DNA from: Anthropogastromicrobium aceti
GTDB taxonomy: Bacteria > Bacillota > Clostridia > Lachnospirales > Lachnospiraceae
DNA: 64,000 nt
Assembly: GCF_025567095.1 (NCBI RefSeq)
Contig: NZ_JAOQJH010000001.1
Reading direction: 5' to 3' (one strand)
In this document: positions 8,323 to 18,128 of the stretch, piece after piece
How the letters are laid out: every line of letters begins with the position of its first letter
Numbering within the stretch: position 1 is the first letter of the stretch
Notes under the pieces: generated by a model
Database searches by the model: none
What the model was told of the DNA's origin: nothing
What the model saw: the letters and a program-made list of their open reading frames with translations, nothing else
Program-made: the position numbers and the translations under genes

Positions 8323-8380
8323 TTGTATAGTTTTGAATAGCAAACAATAAACTGCAACGCGCAATAGGTAGGAATAAAAT

Positions 8381-9349
8381 ATGACAGAAAATAAGAAACC
8401 ACTTATTATATTGACCGGTCCAACGGCTGTGGGAAAAACAAGCGCTTCAATTGGACTGGCAAAATCGCTTGGCTGTGAGATAATCAGTGCAGATTCTATG
8501 CAGGTTTATAAATATATGGACATTGGTTCTGCAAAAATTATGCCTGATGAGATGCAGGGCATTCCTCATTATCTTGTGGATGAGCTGCTGCCAGGTGATG
8601 AATTTTCCGTAGTGCGCTTTCAGCAGATGGCAAAGGCGGCAATGGAAAAAATTTATGCTAATGGTCATATTCCGCTTGTGGTAGGCGGAACTGGATTTTA
8701 TATTCAGGCACTTTTGTATGATATTGATTTTGAAGATACATGCGAGGATACTGCGTACCGTACACAGCTTGAAGATAAGACAAAAGAGCTTGGAAATGAA
8801 TGGCTGTTAGAGCAAGTGCGAAACGTTGATCCTGCATCGGCAGAGGCAATTCATGCAAATAATACGAAGCGTCTAATTCGCGCACTGGAATATTTTAAAT
8901 TGACAGGTCGTCCAATCTCAGAACATAATGAGAAACAGCGCCAGAAAGAATCACCATACAATTTCTGCTATTTTGTCCTGAACAGAGATCGCGCAGAGTT
9001 GTATCGTCGCATTGATCTGCGCGTGGATCAGATGATGGAGCAGGGACTACTTAAGGAAGTGGAAGCATTAAAGGCGATGGGCTATGACAGAAGTTATGTC
9101 TCAATGCAGGGACTTGGCTATAAGGAGCTTTTATCATATCTTGACGGCGAGTGTACATTAGATGATGCGGTAAGTCAGATTAAGCAGTCAACGAGACATT
9201 TTGCAAAACGTCAGCTTACCTGGTTTCGCAGAGAACGCGATGTAACATGGCTTGATATTGACGGAGCAAAAAACGAAGATGTTATAAGCATATTGACAGA
9301 GCAGTGTGTAAAAAACTTACATGCCGCAGTAAAAATACAGCAAAAATAG
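8381..9349 (+). CDS. miaA: tRNA dimethylallyltransferase MiaA
   Basis: Transfers the dimethylallyl group to A37 of tRNAs, making the substrate of MiaB. The 322 residues carry the P-loop GPTAVGKT near residue 13, the DSMQVYK motif that binds the target base, and GGTGFYIQAL. Family length is normal. TAGGTAGGA lies upstream of the ATG. It follows mutL by 58 bases in the usual Firmicutes order; the hfq gene often found after miaA is not present here. Confidence 0.96.
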   Translation: MTENKKPLIILTGPTAVGKTSASIGLAKSLGCEIISADSMQVYKYMDIGSAKIMPDEMQGIPHYLVDELLPGDEFSVVRFQQMAKAAMEKIYANGHIPLVVGGTGFYIQALLYDIDFEDTCEDTAYRTQLEDKTKELGNEWLLEQVRNVDPASAEAIHANNTKRLIRALEYFKLTGRPISEHNEKQRQKESPYNFCYFVLNRDRAELYRRIDLRVDQMMEQGLLKEVEALKAMGYDRSYVSMQGLGYKELLSYLDGECTLDDAVSQIKQSTRHFAKRQLTWFRRERDVTWLDIDGAKNEDVISILTEQCVKNLHAAVKIQQK

Positions 9350-9366
9350 AAAAGAGAGAAAGAAAA

Positions 9367-10647
9367 ATGACAATGAAAGAAACTTACCTGTCCATGGGGA
9401 TTGGTGAAAAGACGTATGAATTTTGTGAGAAAATCGAGCAGGATCTTAAAGAACGTTTTTGCGAGATTGATAAAGTTGCAGAGCAGAATCAGATGAAGGT
9501 GCTTGGTGCAATGCAAAAAAATCATGTAAGTGAAGCTTGCTTTGCAGCAACAACTGGATATGGATACAATGATATGGGAAGAGAAACGTTAGAGCAGGTA
9601 TATGCTGATACATTCCACACAGAGGCTGCATTGGTGCGTCCACAGATCACATGCGGAACACATGCGCTTGCGCTTGCACTATCTGCAAATCTTCGTCCAG
9701 GTGATGAGCTGCTTTCACCTGTGGGAAAGCCATATGATACGCTTGAAGAGGTAATTGGAATCCGTCAGTCTGTTGGTTCTCTTAGAGAATATAATATTTC
9801 ATATCGCCAGGTAGATCTGCTTAGTGATGGCAGCTTTGACTGGGAAGGTATTCGCGCTGCAATCAATGAGAAGACAAAAGTAGCAACTATTCAGCGTTCT
9901 AAGGGATATCAGACAAGACCGACACTTTCCGTTGAGCGTATCGGTGAGCTGATTTCATTCATCAAGTCAATTAAGCCAGACGTGATCTGTATGGTAGATA
10001 ATTGTTATGGTGAATTTATTGAAGAAATTGAGCCATCTGATGTTGGGGCAGATATGACAGTTGGTTCTCTTATTAAAAATCCAGGCGGCGGATTAGCACC
10101 GATTGGCGGTTATATCTGCGGAACAGCAGCATGTATTGAGCAGTGTGCATATCGTCTTAGCGCTCCGGGACTTGGTCAGGAGGTTGGTGCATCTTTGGGC
10201 GTTCTTCCGTCATTCTATCAGGGATTTTTCCTGGCACCGACAGTAGCGGCAGGTGCGCTTAAGGGAGCAGTTTTTGCAGCAAACGTATTTGAAAAATTAG
10301 GTTATGATGTAATTCCAAACGGTACAGAGCCTAGATACGATATTATTCAGGCTGTTACACTTAAAAAGCCTGAGGCGCTAATCGCATTTTGTCAGGGTAT
10401 TCAGGCAGCAGCTCCGGTTGACAGCTATGTAACACCAGAACCATGGGATATGCCAGGCTATGATTCACAGGTTATTATGGCAGCCGGTGCATTTATCCAG
10501 GGTTCTTCGATTGAGCTGAGTGCAGATGGTCCTCTAAAGGAGCCATATGCAGTTTATTTCCAGGGAGGTCTTACCTGGTATCATGCAAAGTATGGAATTA
10601 TGATGGCACTTGAAAAACTGGTTCAGGCAGGTATTGTCACTTTATAA
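9367..10647 (+). CDS. Methionine gamma-lyase family PLP enzyme (YnbB / aluminium-resistance family)
   Basis: 426-residue PLP-dependent protein of the Met_gamma_lyase family that sits next to miaA in many Firmicutes. Visible features are the cofactor-binding region around TCGTHALALAL, VDNCYGEF with the PLP-ring Asp, and the Schiff-base lysine in GSLIKNPGGGLAP. The physiological substrate is not established for this family; the aluminium-resistance label comes from old annotation. I chose the ATG at 9367 (GAGAGAAAG upstream), because a longer frame from 9304 would overlap miaA. A terminator hairpin follows. Confidence 0.85.
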   Translation: MTMKETYLSMGIGEKTYEFCEKIEQDLKERFCEIDKVAEQNQMKVLGAMQKNHVSEACFAATTGYGYNDMGRETLEQVYADTFHTEAALVRPQITCGTHALALALSANLRPGDELLSPVGKPYDTLEEVIGIRQSVGSLREYNISYRQVDLLSDGSFDWEGIRAAINEKTKVATIQRSKGYQTRPTLSVERIGELISFIKSIKPDVICMVDNCYGEFIEEIEPSDVGADMTVGSLIKNPGGGLAPIGGYICGTAACIEQCAYRLSAPGLGQEVGASLGVLPSFYQGFFLAPTVAAGALKGAVFAANVFEKLGYDVIPNGTEPRYDIIQAVTLKKPEALIAFCQGIQAAAPVDSYVTPEPWDMPGYDSQVIMAAGAFIQGSSIELSADGPLKEPYAVYFQGGLTWYHAKYGIMMALEKLVQAGIVTL

Positions 10648-10653
10648 GAAATT

Positions 10654-10700
10654 TCCGTATGTCAGAGCAGGAACTGTCGGCTTTTGACATACGGATTTGT
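10654..10700 (+). terminator. Terminator after the miaA/PLP-enzyme genes
   Basis: TCCGTATGTCA (10654-10664) pairs with TGACATACGGA (10685-10695), an 11 bp perfect stem. A short T-rich tract (TTTGTTAATATT) follows, weaker than a canonical U-run. Confidence 0.7.
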
Positions 10701-10726
10701 TAATATTCGAAAATTTCTTCTATACT
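10697..10726 (+). promoter_or_regulatory. Candidate promoter for the radC-mreCD operon
   Basis: TTGTTA (10697-10702), an 18 bp spacer and TATACT (10721-10726), about 65 bases before the radC start and just after the preceding terminator. Confidence 0.4.
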
Positions 10727-10790
10727 TTAAAAAAGAATTGTGATAAAATAAATTCATAATGGTTTCGATACCTGGAAGTAAGGAACGATT

Positions 10791-11471
10791 ATGAAACATG
10801 ATATTTCAAAGCAGCTGCCCAAAGATATCCAACCGTACGAAAGGTGTATGGAGCAGGGCGCTGGTGCACTGAACAATGCCGAACTGCTTGCCGTGATTTT
10901 AAGAACAGGAAGCGTTGGCGAAAATTCTCTTGAGCTTGCCTCAAGACTTCTTGCGATAGAAAGTCTTTCAGGGCTTGTGTCTATGACTGTAGCTCAGTTG
11001 ACTAAGATACGCGGAATCGGAAAGGTAAAGGCAATACAGCTTCAGTGTATTGGTGAGCTGTCAAGGCGTCTTAGTGCGTCAAGACAGCAGGGGATTGTGT
11101 TGGACAGTCCTCAGGCAGTCGGAAACTATTATATGAACCGTCTCAAAGATGAGCGTCAGGAACAGGTACTTCTTGTGTTCTTAAATAATAAGGGAGCACT
11201 GATTCGCGATCTGGTGCTGACTAAAGGTACAGTGAATCAGACAATTTTGTCACCGAGAGAGGTTTTTATTGAGGCCTTTCGTTATCAGGCAGTCAAAATT
11301 ATATTGATTCACAATCATCCCAGCGGAGATCCAACCCCGAGCGCGGAAGATGTTGCGGTGACGCGGCAGATTCAAAAGGCGGGAGAGCTTACCGCCATCC
11401 CTTTGCTTGATCATATCATCATTGGTGACGGCAGATTTATCAGTTTAAAAGAACGAGGATATATTTCATGA
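10791..11471 (+). CDS. radC: RadC family JAB-domain protein
   Basis: 226 residues with an N-terminal helix-hairpin-helix part (LTKIRGIGKVKAIQL) and a C-terminal JAB/MPN metalloprotease-like domain with HNHPSGDPTPSAED. Historically called a DNA repair protein, but a direct repair role is doubtful. It overlaps mreC by four bases (ATGA). In many Firmicutes radC is followed by mreB; here mreC follows directly. Confidence 0.94.
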   Translation: MKHDISKQLPKDIQPYERCMEQGAGALNNAELLAVILRTGSVGENSLELASRLLAIESLSGLVSMTVAQLTKIRGIGKVKAIQLQCIGELSRRLSASRQQGIVLDSPQAVGNYYMNRLKDERQEQVLLVFLNNKGALIRDLVLTKGTVNQTILSPREVFIEAFRYQAVKIILIHNHPSGDPTPSAEDVAVTRQIQKAGELTAIPLLDHIIIGDGRFISLKERGYIS

Positions 11472-12343
11472 AAAGCAGCAATCAAAACAGCAATGTAAAA
11501 ATGCCTTTTACAAGAAGACCGCAGCTGATCCTTTTTATATTGACGGCGTGCTGTGTGATTTCTATGGGGTATTATTACATCAAAAAAGAAAACATCGTGT
11601 CAGTCGGACAGGTAGCAGGGGCAATCACTGTTCCGGTGCAGAAGGGTGTTAACAAGCTTGGCAGTATTTTCTTTAATTTTGATCAGGAACGACTGAGCAA
11701 AGAGGAGGCGATGGCAAAGATTGAGTCGCTTGAAGATGAAAATAAAGAACTCAAAGAGCAGATGGTTTCTTATGATCAGAAGATTCAGGAATATCAGGAT
11801 ATGAGAGAACTTCTTGAACTCAAAAGTGAGTATGCCGATTATGATACTGTTGGGGCAACTGTGATCTTTTCTGATATGACAGGAAACTGGTTCTCTACCT
11901 TTACGATAGACAAAGGTACAGATGATGGCCTTGAAGTAGGCATGAATGTACTTTCAGGCGGCGGACTTGTCGGTTACATATCGGATATAGCAAAGGGTCA
12001 TGCAGTTGTGACTTCGATTATCAATGATAATGTAAATGTCAGTGCAATGCAGTCTACAACAGGAGATGCCTGTGTTGTTACCGGTGATCTTCCTTATATG
12101 AAGGAGCATGGTCTTTTGAAGCTTCAGTATATGGATACCGATTTTAATATCAGCAGAGACAATGTAATTGTTACATCCAATATTTCAGACCGCTATCTTC
12201 CAGGACTTGTTATTGGCTATGCGCAGGATGTTACTGTGGATGAAAATGGGCTGGCTGCATCTGGTTATTTGAAGCCTGCAGCGGATTTCAAACACATACG
12301 CAACGTGCTTGTAGTTACGACACAGAAGCAGTCTGCAGAGTAA
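11468..12343 (+). CDS. mreC: Rod shape-determining protein MreC
   Basis: 291-residue bitopic membrane protein of the elongasome. One N-terminal membrane segment (about residues 17-36), a coiled coil (about 75-110, ENKELKEQM...), then the two beta-barrel lobes with the GATVIFSD and GLVGYISD motifs of the family. It scaffolds MreD, RodA and PBP2, which follow in the same operon. Confidence 0.94.
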   Translation: MKSSNQNSNVKMPFTRRPQLILFILTACCVISMGYYYIKKENIVSVGQVAGAITVPVQKGVNKLGSIFFNFDQERLSKEEAMAKIESLEDENKELKEQMVSYDQKIQEYQDMRELLELKSEYADYDTVGATVIFSDMTGNWFSTFTIDKGTDDGLEVGMNVLSGGGLVGYISDIAKGHAVVTSIINDNVNVSAMQSTTGDACVVTGDLPYMKEHGLLKLQYMDTDFNISRDNVIVTSNISDRYLPGLVIGYAQDVTVDENGLAASGYLKPAADFKHIRNVLVVTTQKQSAE

Positions 12344-12366
12344 ACAAAGGATGGAGAAAAAAACAG

Positions 12367-12897
12367 ATGAAGATTAAGATACTCAGAGTTGTTTTATGTA
12401 TAGTACTTGCCGTCAGTTGTTTTATGCTGCAGTCAAATTTTACAAGGATTATTCCAATTTTGACTGCAGCGCCCAATCTGTTGTTAATTGTCACATTTTC
12501 AGTTGGCTTTTTAAAGGGCAGGATGTGGGGAATGCTTACAGGACTTGGGTGCGGTCTTTTGCTGGATTCATTCAGCGGAGGTGTACTGGGGTATTATACG
12601 CTTATCTTTATTTATATTGGCTATTTCAATGGCATTTTTACAAGGGTGCTGGCGCATGATATGGTTGTGATGCCTGTTTTGTTATGCAGTGCCAATGAGC
12701 TGATTTACAGTGTTTATATTTATGTATTCAGCTTCCTATTATTCGGCCGGGTAAATATTGCAGACTATATTAAAAATCTGGCACTTCCGGAGCTGTTGAT
12801 GACAGCAATCGCTACGATTATAGTATATGGTGTGATCATGACGGTTGACAGACATCTGACAGAGGCAGAGAAAAAAGGAGAAAAGAGATTTGCTTAA
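12367..12897 (+). CDS. mreD: Rod shape-determining protein MreD
   Basis: 176-residue multi-spanning membrane protein with five to six hydrophobic segments and the PNLLLIVTFSVGFLKG and GLLLDSFSGG stretches characteristic of MreD. It partners MreC in the elongasome. GGATGGAG lies before the ATG. Its end overlaps the TTG start of the PBP2 gene by eight bases, suggesting translational coupling. Confidence 0.92.
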   Translation: MKIKILRVVLCIVLAVSCFMLQSNFTRIIPILTAAPNLLLIVTFSVGFLKGRMWGMLTGLGCGLLLDSFSGGVLGYYTLIFIYIGYFNGIFTRVLAHDMVVMPVLLCSANELIYSVYIYVFSFLLFGRVNIADYIKNLALPELLMTAIATIIVYGVIMTVDRHLTEAEKKGEKRFA

Positions 12898-15763
12898 GGA
12901 ATATTGGGATTTATTCAGGGAATGGGTAAAAAATACATTAAGATCCAGAATTTTCTGGCTTGGTATTGTGTGTACGCTTTTTCTGGCAGTCCTGGTGGTG
13001 AGGCTGTTCCAGCTCCAGATTCTGGATGGAGCAGCTTATTATGATTCATACGTTTCCCGCACCAAAAAGGAGATTACGACAACTGCTACAAGAGGTACTA
13101 TCTACGACAGAAATGGAGTCGTCCTTGCCGGAAATGAGGCAGTCTATAACCTGACTGTAAAAGATACTAGCGAATATACAAAGGCAAACGGTGATTTCAA
13201 TGAGATGCTTCTTCGCCTGATTGAAATTGTGAAAAAATATGATGGAACCATTGTGACAGAACTTCCTGTGATTATTGATGATGACGGGCAGTTTGCTTAC
13301 AGTGGAAAGGATAGTGCGATCCGTCAGCTTATTCGCGATGTATATGGAACTTCCTACATTGAAGAAAAAAGTAAGGAAGGTGAGGATGTCTACACTTATG
13401 ACGCAGAGACTGTAATGAAACGTCTTATGAAGGTTTCCTATAATTTTACAACAAGATGGGAGAATGCCGAAACGATCAGCAAGGAAGATGCACTGGCAAT
13501 CTGCAATATACGATATGCTATGCGTCTGACAGCTTATGCAAAGTACAAGTCCACGACGATCTGCTCGGATATTTCACCAGAGCTTCAGTCGGCAATTCTT
13601 GAAAATCAACAGCAGCTGCTTGGCGTCGAGGTGGAGCAGTCAGAGCGCCGTGTTTATCCGGATGGCGTGTATTTTTCAAATATTCTTGGTTATACAGGAA
13701 AGCCGAGTACGCAGGAGCTTGAGACACTTCAGGAGAGCGATTCCACCTATGAGGCAACGGATATGGTCGGAAAGGATGGACTCGAGCAGTATTACGAGAG
13801 TGAACTTGCAGGAACAAAGGGCAACGATACTGTATATTTAAACAATGTTGGTCAGATTCTTGATACAATCGACAGTGAGCCATCAGTTCGCGGAAATGAT
13901 GTATACCTGACTATTGACCATGATCTGCAGGTTGCCGTGTATAATATTGTGGAGCAGCGTCTTGCGGATGTCCTTGTCGGAAAGCTTACAATCGAGGATT
14001 TCGAGGCAGATGATTCAACACTTGCAAGCGAGTTCCAGATTTCAGTAAAAGATGTTTACTATCAGATGTTTAACAACAATATTTTAGATGAAAAGCATTT
14101 TTCAGATGATGGTGCTTCCGAGGCCGAAAAACAGATTCTTTCTTTGTATGAGGGAGAGTCCACACTTGCTATTCATCATATTTTGGAGGAAATGGTACCG
14201 GGTGCAACGATTCAGTCTGAGTTGACAGAAGACATGCAGGATTACATGGAATATGTCTATACCTTTTTACGAGAAAAGGGGGTTATTACCGCAAGTGAGA
14301 TTGATACCTCAGATGAGACCTTCCTCGCATGGAAAAATACAGAGATTTCATTTTATGATTTCCTGTCATATGTGATTTCAAAGGGATGGATTGATTCCTC
14401 AAAGCTTGGTGCGGAGTCTGCATACTCGGATTCCAGCCAGGTTATGAGCCAGATCCTATCCTTCTGTGAAGAAAATCTTTCAGCTGACAGTGGTTTTCGT
14501 AAACTTGTATATAAAAAGCTGATTCATAATGAGCAGCTTTCAGGTAATCTGGTTTGCCTGGCGTTGATTGATCAGGGCATCTTAGATGTCGACAATGCGT
14601 CCTATGAAGAACTTCAAAATGGAGATGCGCAGACTGCATTTACCTTTATTCGTGAGAAAATTGGAAATACTGAGCTGACACCGGCGCAGATCGCGCTTGA
14701 TCCATGCAGTGGTTCTGCGATTGTAACTGATACGACGACAGGAGAGCTGTTAGCAATGGTATCTTACCCAGGCTATGATTTGAACAAGCTTTCTGGAACA
14801 GTTGATGCTGAATATTGGAATAAGCTTATTAATGATCAGTCAGAGCCGCTGTATGATAAGGCGACGCAGGTACGAATTGCGCCAGGTTCTGTTTACAAGC
14901 TTGTTACGACAAGTGCAGGACTCGAGGAGGGCGTAATTGACAGTTCAGAGTATATTAACTGTATTGGTACTTTCGACAAGTTGGATCATCCGCGATGCTG
15001 GATCGCTCGAGAGACTGGCGGTGAGCATGGCCCGTTAAACACAGCGGGGGCTATTGAGCAGTCGTGCAACTTCTATTTTTATGAAGTTGGCTACCGTTTA
15101 AGCTTAAATGAAAACGGAGAATATGACGCGGAGCGTGGTCTTGCAATGCTTCGCAAATACGCCGAAAAGTACGGTTTTGGTGAGAAGAGCGGTGTGGAAG
15201 TCGCAGAAAATCTGTCACAGATTTCAACAGAATACCCGGCGACATCTGCAATTGGACAGGGTACAAACAACATGACTGCGATCAGTCTGGCGCGCTATGT
15301 GACCGCACTTGCAACGGACGGTAAACTTTATACATTCCGTCTGTTAAGCAAAATCTGTGACGCAAACGGAAATGTGATTGAAGAACTCACCCCAGAGGGC
15401 GAGCAGATCGAGGGCATCTCACAGTCAACCTACGATGTCATGAGGGAAGGTATGTACCGAGTTGTCCATGCGGCTGGTACAGCGGCAGGTGCGTTTACCG
15501 GTTTGCAGATCGACATTGCTGGAAAATCTGGTTCCGTACAGGAGAATCTTTCACGTGCGAACCACGCAACCTTCATTTCATATGGTCCGTACAACGATCC
15601 AAAGATTTCCGTAACGGTTGCTATCCCGCATGGTTACATGGCATACAATGCCGCAGTAGTTTGTCGTTACATTTATCAGTATTACTTTGGCTACATTGAT
15701 ATGGAAGACATTCTGGATAAATCCTACAATACACTTGGAGAGTCAGCTACGTACAGTGACTGA
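12890..15763 (+). CDS. mrdA: Penicillin-binding protein 2, elongasome transpeptidase, with a large insertion
   Basis: Cross-links peptidoglycan during elongation, together with RodA. Layout: one membrane anchor (about residues 20-45), PBP dimerisation domain (RGTIYDRNGVVLAGN), then the transpeptidase with SxxK at S667-K670 (GSVYK), SxN at S725-C-N727 and KSG at K879-G881. At 957 residues it is about 250 longer than a typical PBP2. The excess is a helical, acidic insertion between about residues 355 and 595, after LTIDHDLQ and before SGSAIVTDTTTGE. The third motif is KSG rather than KTG. The start is TTG at 12890, overlapping the mreD end, with AAAGGAG upstream. minD follows after 55 bases. 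Confidence 0.92.
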   Translation: MLKEYWDLFREWVKNTLRSRIFWLGIVCTLFLAVLVVRLFQLQILDGAAYYDSYVSRTKKEITTTATRGTIYDRNGVVLAGNEAVYNLTVKDTSEYTKANGDFNEMLLRLIEIVKKYDGTIVTELPVIIDDDGQFAYSGKDSAIRQLIRDVYGTSYIEEKSKEGEDVYTYDAETVMKRLMKVSYNFTTRWENAETISKEDALAICNIRYAMRLTAYAKYKSTTICSDISPELQSAILENQQQLLGVEVEQSERRVYPDGVYFSNILGYTGKPSTQELETLQESDSTYEATDMVGKDGLEQYYESELAGTKGNDTVYLNNVGQILDTIDSEPSVRGNDVYLTIDHDLQVAVYNIVEQRLADVLVGKLTIEDFEADDSTLASEFQISVKDVYYQMFNNNILDEKHFSDDGASEAEKQILSLYEGESTLAIHHILEEMVPGATIQSELTEDMQDYMEYVYTFLREKGVITASEIDTSDETFLAWKNTEISFYDFLSYVISKGWIDSSKLGAESAYSDSSQVMSQILSFCEENLSADSGFRKLVYKKLIHNEQLSGNLVCLALIDQGILDVDNASYEELQNGDAQTAFTFIREKIGNTELTPAQIALDPCSGSAIVTDTTTGELLAMVSYPGYDLNKLSGTVDAEYWNKLINDQSEPLYDKATQVRIAPGSVYKLVTTSAGLEEGVIDSSEYINCIGTFDKLDHPRCWIARETGGEHGPLNTAGAIEQSCNFYFYEVGYRLSLNENGEYDAERGLAMLRKYAEKYGFGEKSGVEVAENLSQISTEYPATSAIGQGTNNMTAISLARYVTALATDGKLYTFRLLSKICDANGNVIEELTPEGEQIEGISQSTYDVMREGMYRVVHAAGTAAGAFTGLQIDIAGKSGSVQENLSRANHATFISYGPYNDPKISVTVAIPHGYMAYNAAVVCRYIYQYYFGYIDMEDILDKSYNTLGESATYSD

Positions 15764-15818
15764 TGTAAGCTACAGAAGACAGGGATAAGAGAGAGGATCA
15801 GAAAGGTTTGGGAATATC

Positions 15819-16616
15819 ATGAGTGAAGTGATTGTTGTGACATCAGGAAAAGGCGGTGTAGGAAAAACGACAGTGGCTGCAAATCTTGGCTGTGGCCTTG
15901 CCCTTCTTGGAAATAAAGTTGTTTTGATTGATACCGATATTGGTCTTCGAAATCTTGATGTTGTGATGGGACTGGAAAACCGCATTGTATATAATCTTGT
16001 GGATGTAGTAGAGGGAGGCTGTCGGATAAAGCAGGCGCTGATCAAAGACAAAAATCATCAGGGCCTGTATCTGATGCCGTCGGCACAGACGAGAGACAAA
16101 TCGAGTGTGACGCCGCAGCAGATGAAAAAGCTGACGCAGGAATTGACAGAGGAGTTTGATTATGTGATTCTGGACTGTCCGGCTGGCATTGAGCAAGGCT
16201 TTAAAAATGCCGTGGCAGGAGCATCAAGAGCTATTGTTGTCACAACGCCAGAAGTATCTGCAATTCGTGATGCAGATCGCGTAATGGGACTTCTTGAAGC
16301 GGATGGGATGGAAAAGATTGAGATGATTATTAACCGCATTCGTCCAGATCTGGTAGCAAGAGGCGACATGATGTCACTTTCAGACATTCAGGAAATATTA
16401 ACCGTTCCTATTATTGGTGCGGTGACGGATGAGGAAGAGATTGTCATTTCCAGTAATAACGGAGAGCCGGTTGCCGGAAAGGATTCACCGTTAGGGCAAA
16501 TATTTGTTGATATCTGTCGAAGAATTATGGGTGAAGATATTCCGGTTGCACAGCCGTCTGTATCGAAGGGATTGATAAAAAGGCTGAAAAGTATTTTGGA
16601 AAAGAAAGGAAAATAA
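15819..16616 (+). CDS. minD: Septum site-determining ATPase MinD
   Basis: 265 residues with the deviant Walker A GKGGVGKTT near the N-terminus, DTDIGLRNLDVV and the DCPAG Walker B. The C-terminus (KGLIKRLKSILEKKGK) is the amphipathic membrane-targeting helix of the family. MinD binds the membrane and positions the division site with MinC and MinE. minE follows at once; no minC is visible in the cluster. Confidence 0.96.
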   Translation: MSEVIVVTSGKGGVGKTTVAANLGCGLALLGNKVVLIDTDIGLRNLDVVMGLENRIVYNLVDVVEGGCRIKQALIKDKNHQGLYLMPSAQTRDKSSVTPQQMKKLTQELTEEFDYVILDCPAGIEQGFKNAVAGASRAIVVTTPEVSAIRDADRVMGLLEADGMEKIEMIINRIRPDLVARGDMMSLSDIQEILTVPIIGAVTDEEEIVISSNNGEPVAGKDSPLGQIFVDICRRIMGEDIPVAQPSVSKGLIKRLKSILEKKGK

Positions 16617-16622
16617 AGTAAT

Positions 16623-16880
16623 ATGGTCAGGCATTCATTACCAAGTCAGGCAGTTCGCTCTGGAAAGACAGCGAAGGAGCGGCTGATACAAATGATGCTT
16701 GAGGAGCACACGCAGTGCACTCCAGAGACATTAAGCTGTATGGAGCATGATATTACAAAAACTATTTCAAAATATCTGCCGGTATCTGAAAAAAACATCT
16801 GTCTGTATCTGAAGCGAAATGCCGGTAAAATTCTTTTATTTACCGTGACGGAGCTTTCAGCAGTCAAAAAAAGCAGATAG
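16623..16880 (+). CDS. minE: Cell division topological specificity factor MinE
   Basis: 85 residues matching the MinE pattern: the anti-MinCD segment AKERLIQMMLEEHT, then the topological domain MEHDITKTISKYLPVSEKNI and a closing strand LLFTVTEL. MinE stimulates the MinD ATPase and drives pole-to-pole oscillation. It starts 6 bases after minD, preceded by AAAGGA at a longish distance. Sequence divergence is high but position and pattern agree. Confidence 0.88.
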   Translation: MVRHSLPSQAVRSGKTAKERLIQMMLEEHTQCTPETLSCMEHDITKTISKYLPVSEKNICLYLKRNAGKILLFTVTELSAVKKSR

Positions 16881-16907
16881 AGATAAAGAAAGGAATGGTC
16901 TGTCAGC

Positions 16908-18089
16908 ATGCGCAAGAGAAAAACAGGACAAAACCTGCATCTGAGCAATCTTAATTTTAAAATCATCATATATGCGCTGATACTGAGTATCATTGGTATT
17001 TTTATGGTGCACAGTGCAACACAGAATGAAGCTGTGACAGGTATGCTTACAACAACACAAAAGCAGATCTTTGGAATGGTCATAGGACTTGTTCTTATGA
17101 TGATTCTGACATGTATTGATTACCATAAGCTGATTAAGTATTCAATTGTATTTTACGTGATCAGCATGGCACTTTTAATCTATGTAAAATACATCAATCC
17201 GTTAAATATCAGTAATGCAAACCGATGGATGCATCTACCGGGGTTTGGTACGATTCAGCCGTCTGAGTTTTCGAAGGTTGCAGTCGTTTTGATGGCAGTC
17301 TTTGTGCTTATACGTATCCAAAAACATATAAACAATGTGCTGTATCTTATTGGATATTTTGCCTTGACGGGCATAACAGTGTATCTGATTTATGTAGAGC
17401 CAGATTTATCTACGTCAATGATTATCGTTTTTGCGCTTGTTGCAATGGTTTTTGTGACGGGAATAAGTTGGAAGTGGGTAGGCGGTGTTCTTGGTGTAGT
17501 AGCTGTTTTTGTGGGCGCACTTTTGTTTTGTATTTATGAGCCTGAGCAAAAGACACTCAATTGGTTTATCGAGAAGGATATTCTTCAGCAATATCAGGTA
17601 AACCGTATTAACTCATATTTCTTTCCAGAGGATTATCCTGATCAGACGCGTCAGCAGTTAAATTCAGTTATGGCTATTGGCGGCGGTCAGCTTTTGGGAA
17701 AAGGATTAAATAATTCTACTTATGAATCTGTTAAGAATGGAAATTTTCTTTCAGAGGAACAGTGTGACTTCATTTTTGCTGTTGTAGGAGAAGAACTGGG
17801 TTTTGCAGGAAGTGCATTTATTATATTGATATATCTGCTTTTATTTATTGAAGGCCTAAGGGTTGCAGGACGAAGTCCTGATCTTGAAGGAAAACTTCTT
17901 GCAAGCGGATTTGTCACAATTTTGTTAATCCAGTGTTTTATCAATATGGGAGTGGCCATGCTGCTTCTTCCAAATACGGGAACACCGCTTCCATTTATCA
18001 GCGCAGGAATGAGTTCACTGATAAGCACGTATATTATGATGGGAATTATGCTGAACATAAGTATGCACAGAAAAATGAAAGTGTTCTGA
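16908..18089 (+). CDS. rodA: SEDS peptidoglycan polymerase RodA
   Basis: 393-residue FtsW/RodA/SpoVE-family protein with about ten membrane spans. The catalytic region VEPDLSTS holds the essential Asp, and the family signature NMGVAMLLLPNTGTPLPFISAG is present near the C-terminus. The elongasome version is favoured over FtsW because mreC, mreD and PBP2 are in the same run. AAAGGAATGG precedes the ATG. Confidence 0.93.
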   Translation: MRKRKTGQNLHLSNLNFKIIIYALILSIIGIFMVHSATQNEAVTGMLTTTQKQIFGMVIGLVLMMILTCIDYHKLIKYSIVFYVISMALLIYVKYINPLNISNANRWMHLPGFGTIQPSEFSKVAVVLMAVFVLIRIQKHINNVLYLIGYFALTGITVYLIYVEPDLSTSMIIVFALVAMVFVTGISWKWVGGVLGVVAVFVGALLFCIYEPEQKTLNWFIEKDILQQYQVNRINSYFFPEDYPDQTRQQLNSVMAIGGGQLLGKGLNNSTYESVKNGNFLSEEQCDFIFAVVGEELGFAGSAFIILIYLLLFIEGLRVAGRSPDLEGKLLASGFVTILLIQCFINMGVAMLLLPNTGTPLPFISAGMSSLISTYIMMGIMLNISMHRKMKVF

Positions 18090-18128
18090 TAAGTTTTACA
18101 AAGTAACTATTATAGTGGAGGTATCAAA

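Noticed and set aside
13518..13883. Antisense and alternative frames within the PBP2 gene
   Set aside because: They lie wholly inside a clear transpeptidase gene and have no family features.
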